The notes beneath the pieces are model-generated. The model saw only the letters and a program-made list of their open reading frames with translations. It ran no database searches and was not told the origin of the DNA. A program made the translations under genes and the position numbers. Positions 23,699 through 32,369 of a stretch of DNA of 64,000 nucleotides are shown here, in pieces. The stretch is from Ipomoea triloba (taxonomy: Eukaryota > Streptophyta > Magnoliopsida > Solanales > Convolvulaceae), in the NCBI RefSeq assembly GCF_003576645.1, contig NC_044929.1, forward strand, positions 7,353,326-7,417,325, read 5' to 3'. The number at the start of each line of letters is the position of its first letter. Within the stretch, counting starts at the first letter, position 1.

Positions 23699-24390
23699 GG
23701 TTCGAATATGGGTCAAAATCGAGTAGAGATGACTAAAAATGAGTTTAAATGGTGAACAAGGGGCTGCCACATAAGCTAGGACACATGCATGTAGGAGCCC
23801 ATGTGAAAAACAATAAAAAAATCACTTTGGAGAGTTGTGGTGCATGGGCGCCTTCACGGGCATGAAGCCGCCCATGCATTATCCTCAATAAAATCACTTC
23901 CTTGCTGTTTTTGACAATTTTAACATCTAAATTTAGCTTAATGGTCTTTATGAAAGTTGTAACATTTGTGTTTTAATTCTTTCCAATGGTGCAAAATAAC
24001 ATAAATAAGCCATAATTCATCATATGAAATTTGGAACAATTCACGAATAAAATTAATTATATAGGGGGATATGAATAATAAAACACTTAAATAGGTTCAA
24101 ATATGGGTCAAAATCGAGTAGAAATGACTACTAATAAGCTTAAATGGTGAACAAGGGGCTAGGACATAGGCGTGTAGGCGCTATTGTGAAAAACAGTAAA
24201 AAAATAACTTTGGAGAATAGTGGTGCATGGGAACCTTCATAGCTTGATGTTTTTCATTGTTGTTTTTGACAATTTTAACAGTAAAAAAAATCCTTGCTGT
24301 TTTTGACAATTTTAACATCAAAATATAGCTTGGTGCAAAATAACATAGCCATAATCCACATGAAATTTGGAACGATTCACGATTTTTTTT
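23699..24390 (+). repeat. Diverged direct duplication, about 390-bp period
   Basis: Blocks beginning GGTTCGAATATGGGTCAAAA (23699) and GGTTCAAATATGGGTCAAAA (about 24092) continue in parallel through TCGAGTAGAnATGACTA, GGTGAACAAGGGGCT and GGTGCATGGG to CATGAAATTTGGAACnATTC. No gene is recognisable. Confidence 0.75.
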
Positions 24391-24404
24391 TTAAAAATAA
24401 TTTA

Positions 24405-24689
24405 AGAAAAATTGTATTTTTCGTCCCTTGTATAATTCGTCCCTAATTGTTAATCATGCACTCTTTTGTCCCTAAGTTATCATTGACGTTGCACTTTTCA
24501 TCCCTTTACTAACAAAACATTAGGGATGAAATTTGCAACGTTAATCTAACTTATGGATAAAAAGTGAGCACGAAAAATTAATAAAAGGATGAAAAGTGGA
24601 ACACCAATGATAACTTAGGGGTGAAAAGTGAGCACGACTAATACTTAGAGACAAATTCAACAATTAGAGACGAAAAATGCAATTTTCTC
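24405..24689. mobile_element. MITE with 8-bp target-site duplication
   Basis: A 285-bp element with inverted ends: AGAAAAATTGTATTTTTCGT at the left and ACGAAAAATGCAATTTTCTC at the right. It is flanked by ATAATTTA at 24397-24404 and 24690-24697. The interior repeats GTCCCTAA/TTAGGGAC motifs. It is non-coding; the 8-bp TSD would fit hAT but the ends are not diagnostic. Confidence 0.75.
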
Positions 24690-24697
24690 ATAATTTA

Positions 24698-25216
24698 TTA
24701 AAATTGAGTTTTAAAAAGTTAATAATTAAGACAATAAAATAGTTTAAACAAGAAAAACAAAGTCTAAAAACTGAAAAATGATAATTAAATATTTTATATT
24801 ATTACTAATATTGGCGGGTCTCTAAATCCTCAGCTTGCTTACTATTATTTCATTAGGAGAACTCTTTCAAAAATATTATTACATACACATGGATATGGCC
24901 ATATGGGTTTTGATTTTCAATGAATTTTAGATTGAAGCATTATTGAGCCGAGAGGATTTAATTTAATTATATTTCACCCTATAAAAGAGATTGGGGAAGA
25001 CCGGAAGACACTAATCAGCATCAGCTTGACTAATATTGTGGCGTACAAATAAAGGGCGTGCCCAATTGATGAGAAGAAAAGCACCCTCTTTCATCTTGAG
25101 GTGGAAGTGTGACCGTATTCTTCACTACCTCCTAAAATATCTCATTTCTCCTCCCATATGTCCACATACACCCCCTTTAATTCACAAATTTTTGTATAAT
25201 ATCACACGTGAAAATA
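24698..25216. other. Intergenic DNA, nothing recognised
   Basis: AT-rich sequence with no domain, repeat or element end that I can support. It runs up to the copia-2 target site. Confidence 0.5.
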
Positions 25217-25221
25217 CTGTT

Positions 25222-25378
25222 TATTAGGACTCTACATAATAGAGTCATACTATAAGTCTCAGTCCTAGTTTACTTATGATTCTCAGTCCTAGTTTACTTA
25301 TGATTCTCTTGTATATATACTCTTGTATTCCTACAGTTATATTTTGTGAACTCTAATACAAACATAATTGTTCTCATC
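25222..25378 (+). repeat. 5' LTR of copia-2
   Basis: 157 bp, apparently identical to 29378-29534. It contains a tandem CTCAGTCCTAGTTTACTTAT duplication and TATATATACTCTTGTATTCC, a TATA-like segment. Confidence 0.93.
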
Positions 25379-25387
25379 TGGTATCAG
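25379..25387 (+). promoter_or_regulatory. Primer-binding site of copia-2
   Basis: TGGTATCAG directly follows the 5' LTR, as in most plant copia elements primed by initiator tRNA-Met. Confidence 0.88.
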
Positions 25388-25412
25388 TCGCTAGGGTTTC
25401 GTTCTTGTTCCC

Positions 25413-25688
25413 ATGGCTACGAATGACGGCTCTGCCTCTGAGCGGACCGTTTCAGATGTTGCTGTGAGTTCTGCGGCGCCGGCTCCCGTGTCGTCGCTCT
25501 CTTCTGCTCATCACTACATTAGCATCAAACTCAACCACCGCAATTTTTTGTTTTGGCGTACTCAGGTTCTCCCGTTTCTACGTGGCCATGATCTCATTGA
25601 TCTTGTTGATGGATCGTGTCCTTGCCCGGAGGAGTTCCTCCTTGCCGTGTCTGCTGCTACCTCCCGACGCAAAGCGCTGAACGGATAA
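25413..25688 (+). pseudogene. copia-2 gag N-terminal fragment
   Basis: ATG 25413 opens a gag frame (ATNDGSASERTVSD, then HHYISIKLNHRNFLFWRTQV and FLRGHDLIDLVDGSC). This is the start of gag as in copia-1. It diverges near 25676, where the sequence joins an inverted segment, and stops at 25686-25688. The remaining gag, including the zinc knuckle, is absent in this orientation. Confidence 0.85.
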
Positions 25689-26189
25689 TAAAGAGGCAGA
25701 AAGACGGGGAACATGTAAAATATGAGACAACTTAAGAGACCTAGAAGGCGTAGAAATAGAAGCATGACCCACGTTACTAATAAGTAAAGGCGTACCGTCA
25801 CCAACACGTAAAGTGTCGTTACCACCATATTCTTCAGAAGTAGAGAGGGCAGCTATATCAGGTGTGGCATGATGTGTTGCACCAGTGTCAGGCAACCAGG
25901 TAGAGAGCGACGACACGGGAGCCGGCGCCGCAGAACTCACAGCAACATCTGAAACGGTCCGCTCAGAGGCAGAGCCGTCATTCGTAGCCATGGGAACAAG
26001 AACGAAACCTAGCGACTGATACCAGATGAGAACAATTATGTTTGTATTAGAGTTCACTGAATATAACTGTAGGAATACAAGAGTATATATACAAGAGAAT
26101 CATAAGTAAACTAGGACTGAGAATCATAAGTAAACTAGGACTGAGACTTATAGCCTTATAGTATGACTCTATTATGTAGAGTCCTAATA
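25677..26189 (-). mobile_element. Inverted partial copia copy (LTR, gag start, protease)
   Basis: Read on the minus strand from 26189 there is a 165-bp LTR related to copia-2, with an extra 8 bp near the CTATAAG block. A primer-binding site follows, then the same gag start (ATNDGSASERTVSD). After about 30 codons this joins in frame to a protease (TWLPDTGATHHATPD, VGDGTPLLISNVGH, ILHVPRLSASLLSVQRF). Most of gag is therefore missing. Small differences from the forward LTR show it is not an exact copy of the surrounding element. It ends abruptly at about 25677, head to head with the forward gag fragment. Confidence 0.85.
26025..26189 (-). repeat. Inverted LTR of the partial copia copy
   Basis: The reverse complement matches the copia-2 LTR over its length, with an 8-bp insertion and a few substitutions. 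Confidence 0.85.
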
Positions 26190-26190
26190 A

Positions 26191-26300
26191 GAGGACTAGT
26201 GTTTGGTATCCACAATGAGTCATATTAAATGCAACTCTCATATGAGGACTAGTGTTTGTATCCACAATGAGTCATATTAAATGCAACTCTCATATTAATC
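26191..26300 (+). repeat. Tandem 53-bp duplication
   Basis: GAGGACTAGTGTTTG...CCACAATGAGTCATATTAAA...CAACTCTCATAT occurs twice. It is not copia sequence and lies between the inverted LTR and the gap. Confidence 0.85.
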
Positions 26301-26547
26301 AAATAATTAACTAAGTTACGCTCGTTATGATGAACATCAATTCTTGTGAGCACCAGACACCAATAATAGGGGTGACTACAGTTCAGTTCTGATTCTGAAC
26401 TGTCATTTCCGATTATGAAATTTGAACTGCCAGTTTGAACCAATTTTTTTATATATAGAATTTTTTTTCTATTTTTAAAATAATTTAAATTGAACAATTA
26501 TTTATTTTGAAATTTTTTTTTCTAATTTTTTTAACAGTAATATAAAT

Positions 26548-26572
26548 NNNNNNNNNNNNNNNNNNNNNNNNN
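26548..26572. other. Assembly gap (25 N)
   Basis: Twenty-five N inside copia-2. A second gap of the same length is at 48678-48702, so 25 is probably a placeholder and not a measured size. Confidence 0.99.
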
Positions 26573-29370
26573 ATAATCAGGTGTTTTTTGAGTTTCACCC
26601 TTCCTTCTTTGTTGTGAAGGATATTCGGACCAAGGAAATTCTTTTGCGGGGCAATAGTTCCGGTGGGCTCTATACCTTGCCGGTTCCTTCTGGTTCACCT
26701 TCCGCGTTTATTTCTGCTCGTGCTTCGGCGTCTACGTGGCATGATCGTTTGGGTCATCCGCATCAGCGTGTTTTACATCGAGTCTTGGAGTCTTGTTCTG
26801 TTAGTGAGTCGAATAAAACTTCTCATACTGTGTGTTCTGCGTGTCAAATGGGTAAATCTGCACGTTTCCCATTGCCACGTGTTGTCTCTGTTAGTTCGAA
26901 TGTGCTAGATTTAGTTTATACGGACATTTGGGGCCCTGCTCCTGTACTCTCTTCTGAGGGTTATCGTTATTTTGTTTTATTTGTGGATGACTTTTCTCGT
27001 TATACTTGGTATTTTCCTATGAAATTAAAGTCAGATATATATTCTGTTTTTGAGCGTTTTCGATGTTTAGTTGAACGTGCCTTCAATCGTAAAATCAAAG
27101 CTGTTCAATCTGATTTAGGGGCTGAGTATAAAAAGTTACATTCTGTTTTTGTTCAGCTTGGTATTAGTCACAGGCAATCTTGTGCGTACACACACGAACA
27201 GAATGGTCGTGTGGAACGGAAGCACAGGCATGTGGTTGAAACCGGGCTAGCACTTATGGCTCGTGCCTCTGTGCCGTCTCGGTTCTGGCATTTTGCTTTT
27301 GAGGCTGCTGTTTTCCTTATTAACAAAATGCCCTCACATACTCTCCATAACTCTAGTCCTCATGTCTTAGTGCACAGATCTCAGCCATCATATTCCTTTC
27401 TTCGTGTCTTTGGCTGTCTGTGCTATCCGCACTTACGGCCATATAATCGTCATAAACTGTCTTACAGGTCTTCTCCATGTGTCTTTCTGGGCTATCCTGA
27501 TTCGTTTCGGGGTTATAGGTGCATGGACCTGCGTACTAATAAAGTTTTTGTGTGCCGTCATGTGCGGTTTGATGAAGCTGTGTTTCCTTTTGGTGCTAAG
27601 TCTGTTTTGCAGGCTCCATCAGAATCTATTGCACGACCTTGGGCTGAATCTGTTTTTCATCCTGTGGCTGATCCATCTGTGGTAGCTCCCTCGCCTCCTG
27701 CTGATGTGGCTCAGAAGAGGCCTCGTGGTCGGCCACGTGGTCGTACTGTGCGTCCCACGGAGAGGTCTCACTCCATGGTCACTAGGAGTCGGTCTGTGGC
27801 TCCGGTTGCGGGTTTGACTGTGCAAGTTTCCTCTGTTGATCCTACTTGTTATACTCAGGCAGTCAAACACTCTGAATGGAGGGAGGCAATGGATCAGGAG
27901 TTCAATGCCTTGTTGCAGAATCAGACATGGTGCTTGGTTCCTCCCACTGCGTCTATGAATATTATTGGCTGCAAGTGGGTGTTTCGCACGAAAAGGAAGG
28001 CTGATGGATCTGTTGAGCGCTACAAGGCCAGGCTCGTGGCTAAAGGGTTTAATCAGGTCCCGGGTCAAGATTTCTTTGACACTTTCAGCCCGGTGGTTAA
28101 ACCTACTACAGTCAGGTTGTTGCTCTCTCTTGCTCTTTCTTCTGGTTGGCTAGTCAGGCAATTGGATGTGCATAATGCATTCCTTAATGGTAATCTTACA
28201 GAAACTGTTTACATGCGTCAGCCTCCGGGGTATGTTGATTCTCAGCACCCTGATCATGTTTGCTTGTTGAAACGCTCCCTGTATGGTTTGAAGCAGGCTC
28301 CCCGGGCTTGGTTCACTCGTTTGCACACTTTTCTGTTATCTGCTGGTTTTAATGCCTCTAAAACTGATGTTTCGTTATTTTATTATTCTCGTGGATCGGC
28401 TACTGTTTACCTGCTTGTTTATGTGGATGATATTCTTGTTATGAGCAATGAGCATGGTGCATTGGAGGCTTTGCTCTCCAAGCTCTCTAGTACTTTCAAG
28501 ATTAGAGATCTTGGTGTGCCTGGGTTTTTCCTTGGGATTGAAACAGTCAAGTGTGCAGATGGAGTGTTGCTTTCTCAGCGCAGGTATATGACTGACATAC
28601 TTAAACGAGCTGGTATGACAGACTGCAAACCTGTGTCTACACCTACTACGACTTCAAAGACAATATCTACCTGTACAGATCCATATGATGATCCCACGCA
28701 ATACCGGAGCATTGCAGGTGCACTACAGTACCTAACTATCACGAGACCAGATTTATCCTTTGCAGTTAATCTGCTTTGTCAGCACATGCATGCTCCAACC
28801 ACTGCACATTGGGAACAACTGAAACGTGTGTTAAGGTATGTTAAAGGTACTATGTCTTTGGGTCTGCGATTGAGAAAGTCAAGTTCAGGTGAGCTTCATG
28901 CATTCTCGGATTCTGACTGGGCTGGTTGTCCTACGGATAGAAAGTCTACTAGTGGGCATGCTGTGTTTCTTGGAACCAATCTAGTGTCCTGGGTATGCAA
29001 GAAACAAAGGACTGTTGCTCGATCTTCTACTGAAGCAGAGTACAAGGCTCTTGCAGATGTATGTGCTGAAGTTCTGTGGATCCTCTCTTTGCTGCGAGAA
29101 ATAGGAATTTCACCTCTTCTAGTGCCCAAACTTTGGTGTGACAATCTTGGAGCTACTTATATGTGTGCTAATCCTATTTTTCATGCTCGCACAAAGCATG
29201 TCGAAATTGATTATCACTTTGTGAGAGACAGGGTGGCTGCAGGAGACATTCAGGTGCACTTTATTTCTACTAAGGATCAGCTAGCTGATATTTTCACCAA
29301 GTCACTCGCAGGTCCCCGGTTCTGCTTCTTACGTGACAAGCTACAGGTTACTTCCGTACCATCCGCTTGA
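26573..29370 (+). CDS. copia-2 integrase-RT-RNase H (pol), open, 5'-truncated by gap
   Basis: One frame runs uninterrupted from the gap to TGA 29368-29370, about 930 codons; there is no true start because the 5' part lies in or before the gap. In order it has the HHCC zinc-binding region (WHDRLGHPH, CSAC) and integrase core residues in YTDIWGP, QSDLGAEY and NGRVERKH. The RT follows with KARLVAKGF, the first catalytic Asp region QLDVHNAFLNG and YVDD. RNase H shows SDSDWAGC and RSSTEAEYKAL. All key acidic residues I know for these families are present. It is probably still capable of encoding working pol domains if joined to gag, but this copy lacks a continuous gag-protease. It is about as close to copia-1 as to copia-3 in sequence style. 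Confidence 0.93.
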
Positions 29371-29377
29371 GGGGGAG
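29369..29377 (+). promoter_or_regulatory. Polypurine tract of copia-2
   Basis: GAGGGGGAG directly precedes the 3' LTR and overlaps the end of the pol stop codon. Confidence 0.85.
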
Positions 29378-29534
29378 TATTAGGACTCTACATAATAGAG
29401 TCATACTATAAGTCTCAGTCCTAGTTTACTTATGATTCTCAGTCCTAGTTTACTTATGATTCTCTTGTATATATACTCTTGTATTCCTACAGTTATATTT
29501 TGTGAACTCTAATACAAACATAATTGTTCTCATC
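29378..29534 (+). repeat. 3' LTR of copia-2
   Basis: 157 bp, no difference from the 5' LTR by eye. Confidence 0.93.
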
Positions 29535-29875
29535 CTGTTTACTAGAAACAAAATATAATTGAAGAGTTTTTAATTAAGTAGCCTCAAAAGGTCTTTCTAG
29601 TTGGCAATCCACCATGATGGTTTGCAACTTGACTTTCGTGTTTTTAGCTAACTCTAAAAGCATTCTCAATTGTATACAAAGAATATCAAGTTTTTTTTTG
29701 GCCAAATAAAAAAGAATGAAGAAGAAAGTGGGAAAAATAAAAACAAAAAAATTGGTGTGAAACGTGATGGGCAATGTTGGTGCATGGCAGTATGTTTCTT
29801 TAAAAATTATTATTCTCTCTTCTCTTCTAATAACTCATTTTTTTTGTGATGAGAAAAAATCTCCACAAAAAAATA

Positions 29876-30139
29876 GAATTAATGATCGTTTAGTCTCTTG
29901 ATTATGTCGTAATTACCAAATTGGTAATCGACTATCAATTTTGGTCAATTAAATCCTCAACTATTGATTTTGTAACCAATTTCGTCCTCCGTCAAATTGA
30001 TTGAGGACTAATTTGGTAATTACGAAGGACCAAATCCGTTACGAAATCAATAATTGAGAATTTAATTGATCAAAATTAATAATTGAGGACCAATTTGATA
30101 ATTACGACATAGTTGAGGGTCCAAAACTGTCATTAATTC
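29876..30139. mobile_element. Fold-back MITE, about 264 bp
   Basis: GAATTAATGA at the left mirrors TCATTAATTC at the right. Inside, the arms match for about 100 bp (CGTAATTACCAAATTGGT against a mirrored AATTTGATAATTACG, and TCAATTAAATCCTCAACTAT against ATTGAGAATTTAATTGATC). No clean TSD is visible. It has no coding capacity. Confidence 0.7.
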
Positions 30140-30145
30140 CAAAAT

Positions 30146-30336
30146 AAATTATTATTTGCCATGCTCTAAGGGCTCATAATATTCCCCAATTATTAAAAAA
30201 AAAAAAACCAATTTAATTATCCTTAAAAAAAAGTCCCACAAGTTTATAATTTTGTGCAATTAAAGCCTACTAATATAACACCCGAATAATAACATATATT
30301 GAATAGGAAAAAAATTATTATTTGCCATGCTCTAAG
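30146..30336 (+). repeat. Insertion bracketed by 25-bp direct repeats
   Basis: AAATTATTATTTGCCATGCTCTAAG occurs at about 30146-30170 and again at about 30312-30336. The sequence between is a dispersed repeat also found at 34744-34930. The long direct repeats suggest insertion with a duplicated flank or a templated repair event. Confidence 0.65.
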
Positions 30337-30833
30337 CGTGTTTACATGTGATATAGTTGGCGTGGTTGTAGATTCATGTAACAGTTTACTTTTAGTTCAT
30401 CTCCATTCTCTCTCCCGTACTTGTTTTAAGTGCACCGAATGAGCATTGATGTTATTGGTAATCAACTAATGATGCTCAACTTAAGTTAGAAAGAAGTCTG
30501 ATCTTTGTTTTCAAAAAAAAAAAAAAAGTCTGATATTTTGAATTGACTAATGACAAAACGTGAGGTGAACTGTTTTAGGGGTTAAATTTGACGGGTCTAC
30601 CCTTCCTTCCATGCACAATCACACGCAAAGAAATGCATGCAAAATAACACACGTTATATATGGGTCTACCACACATACACTATATGTATGTATGTATTTA
30701 TCCAGGTGGTGGGAATAGCCACACATATCTGTCCCCAGTCGACTACTGCCACGTAATCACTTTGCTTTCCATACAAACTCTCTTCTTCTTCTTCAATGCC
30801 TGCCTTTAAAAAGCCTGCCTGCCGGAGACTGCA

Positions 30834-30839
30834 TATATA
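30834..30839 (+). promoter_or_regulatory. Candidate TATA box of the BIC-like gene
   Basis: TATATA lies about 130 bp before the ATG at 30967, which would allow a leader of roughly 100 bp. A CCACGTAA element with an ACGT core lies upstream at about 30750 and could be a bZIP/bHLH site. Position and motif only. Confidence 0.45.
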
Positions 30840-30966
30840 CTCAACAATTCAGTCTGTTCATTCCCTCAATCTGTGTAGTTTGGAATTCTACTGAAAGGAC
30901 AAAGAAAGAAGTAGGACAGGCATTATATATTATTTCATTTTTCAGCTCGACGAGTTAACAGTAATC

Positions 30967-31335
30967 ATGGCGGCGACAAAAGGAGGAGGAGATGCATCAC
31001 CGTCGTCGTCCGTTAAGGATAACAGGTGCAGCGCGGTTGTCAGCTCACCCAGAGCACACAAGGCGGCGGTGATGGAGTGTGATTCTCCGGTGGCTTCCAC
31101 CAGAGATGTGCCGGAGAAGGAGCATTCCGGGCGGGAGAAGCTGAAGAGGCACTGGACGGAAGTGGCGGGGAGGGTTTTGGTGCCGGAAAAATGGGGTCAG
31201 GAGGGTTTGCTTAGGGAATGGATGGATTATTCTTCTTTTGATGCTTTGTTGGCTCCCAAGGGATTGTTGTCAGCTCGAGAAGATCTAATGTCGCAAGCTA
31301 AACGAACTTGTTCAAGCTTTTTCAAGTCTCAATAA
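30967..31335 (+). CDS. BIC1: BIC1/BIC2-like inhibitor of cryptochromes
   Basis: A single exon of 122 codons from ATG 30967 to TAA 31333-31335. The N-terminal half is low-complexity and Ser-rich. Residues about 54-112 carry the conserved BIC block: GREKLKRH, then EVAGRVLVPEKWGQEGLL, EWMDYSSFDALLAPKG and SAREDLM. From memory this lines up with the cryptochrome-interacting domain of Arabidopsis BIC1 and BIC2. Those small nuclear proteins bind photoexcited CRY2, block its dimerisation and so damp blue-light signalling; they are light-induced. Length and the intronless structure fit the family. Whether this is the BIC1 or BIC2 counterpart cannot be told here. Confidence 0.88.
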   Translation: MAATKGGGDASPSSSVKDNRCSAVVSSPRAHKAAVMECDSPVASTRDVPEKEHSGREKLKRHWTEVAGRVLVPEKWGQEGLLREWMDYSSFDALLAPKGLLSAREDLMSQAKRTCSSFFKSQ

Positions 31336-32369
31336 ATATAATATGACTATCAAATATCAAGATGATATACATGGAATGCTAATTTTCTCTATTATATATT
31401 ATACCCTTCATTTAGATGAACAAGTGTTTGTTCTTGTCATCTTGTGTAATGGCTTGTATGCACATAGCTTATGACTTGTTCATTTGTGTTTCTAGCTTGT
31501 GGTAGGTAGTTAGAAACAATAGTATGATTATCAAATCTACCTACTATTTGAAATTAAAAATTTTTAAAAATCGCTAATTACGAAATGACTGGTCTTAACG
31601 TAACACTTTAGACTGCAACCTAAATTCATCTATGTATATATGAAAATAGTATGAACAATGTGAGAAAAGATCCCTCAATTAGCTCTCAATTCATCTCTTT
31701 TATTAAGTGACCTTAGACCATTTAGAGAGAGGAGAGAGCATGGCTTCTTCAGCCTTCTTTAGAGAGAGAGTCAAGAGAGGAAAAAGCCCCCCTAAATGAA
31801 CAGTTAAGGCCGTTTATATAAGCCTAGAAGTTAACCCGGGCCGTTTATATAGGCCTAGAAGTTAACCCGAACCGTTTGACCTCAACCCGACTAGAGAAAC
31901 CCAACTAGAGAAATGAGAGCGTGAACATATCAGGAGATAGAACCAGGGAATATTCCCTACCAGTAACCCTTTAAACTGCAATGACAAAATGCTAGATTTA
32001 ATCCTCTAGACTGATATTTGAGTTATGGTATGTCAGACTTGGCCCTCAGGGCTTCTACCAACACAAACAACTACCTGGTATGTTTCTTAGCTAAAGGGTA
32101 AGTTGCAAATCTAAAAAGATGCAGACAAGGCAAGAGAAAAACAAAGATCAAATGAGCAGCTGAACTGCAGAAACAGGCAGTGTATGTTTTGATAGTTTTG
32201 GAAAAATTAATTTGAGTAATTATTGTGTACTATGATTGTGAATCCAAAACATTCTAAGGAGAAACAAAAAAATAAATCAGTCTCATGGCTTGCATGGCAC
32301 AAGAATACAATGTTTATTAAACTCTCAATGTGAAATTTGCTTCCTTCTGGTTCAGATGAGCAGCTGAAT
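31336..32369. other. Spacer between BIC-like gene and QCR9
   Basis: The 3' flanks of two convergent genes. A short tandem duplication of about 34 bp (CCGTTTATATAnGCCTAGAA) lies at about 31808-31870. No other gene is seen. Confidence 0.5.

Larger units (their letters stand above)
25222..29534 (+). mobile_element. Ty1/copia LTR retrotransposon (copia-2), young
   Basis: The element is bounded by 157-bp LTRs that appear identical by eye and by a 5-bp TSD CTGTT (25217-25221 and 29535-29539). A TGGTATCAG primer-binding site abuts the 5' LTR and GAGGGGGAG abuts the 3' LTR. The LTR limits set by the repeat and the TSD are TATTAG...CATC, not the usual TG...CA. The 3' two thirds carry one long open pol frame. 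The 5' third is abnormal: only the gag N-terminus, then an inverted partial copy of a related element, then unrelated sequence and a 25-N gap. Identical LTRs imply very recent insertion, or recent LTR conversion. Confidence 0.92.
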
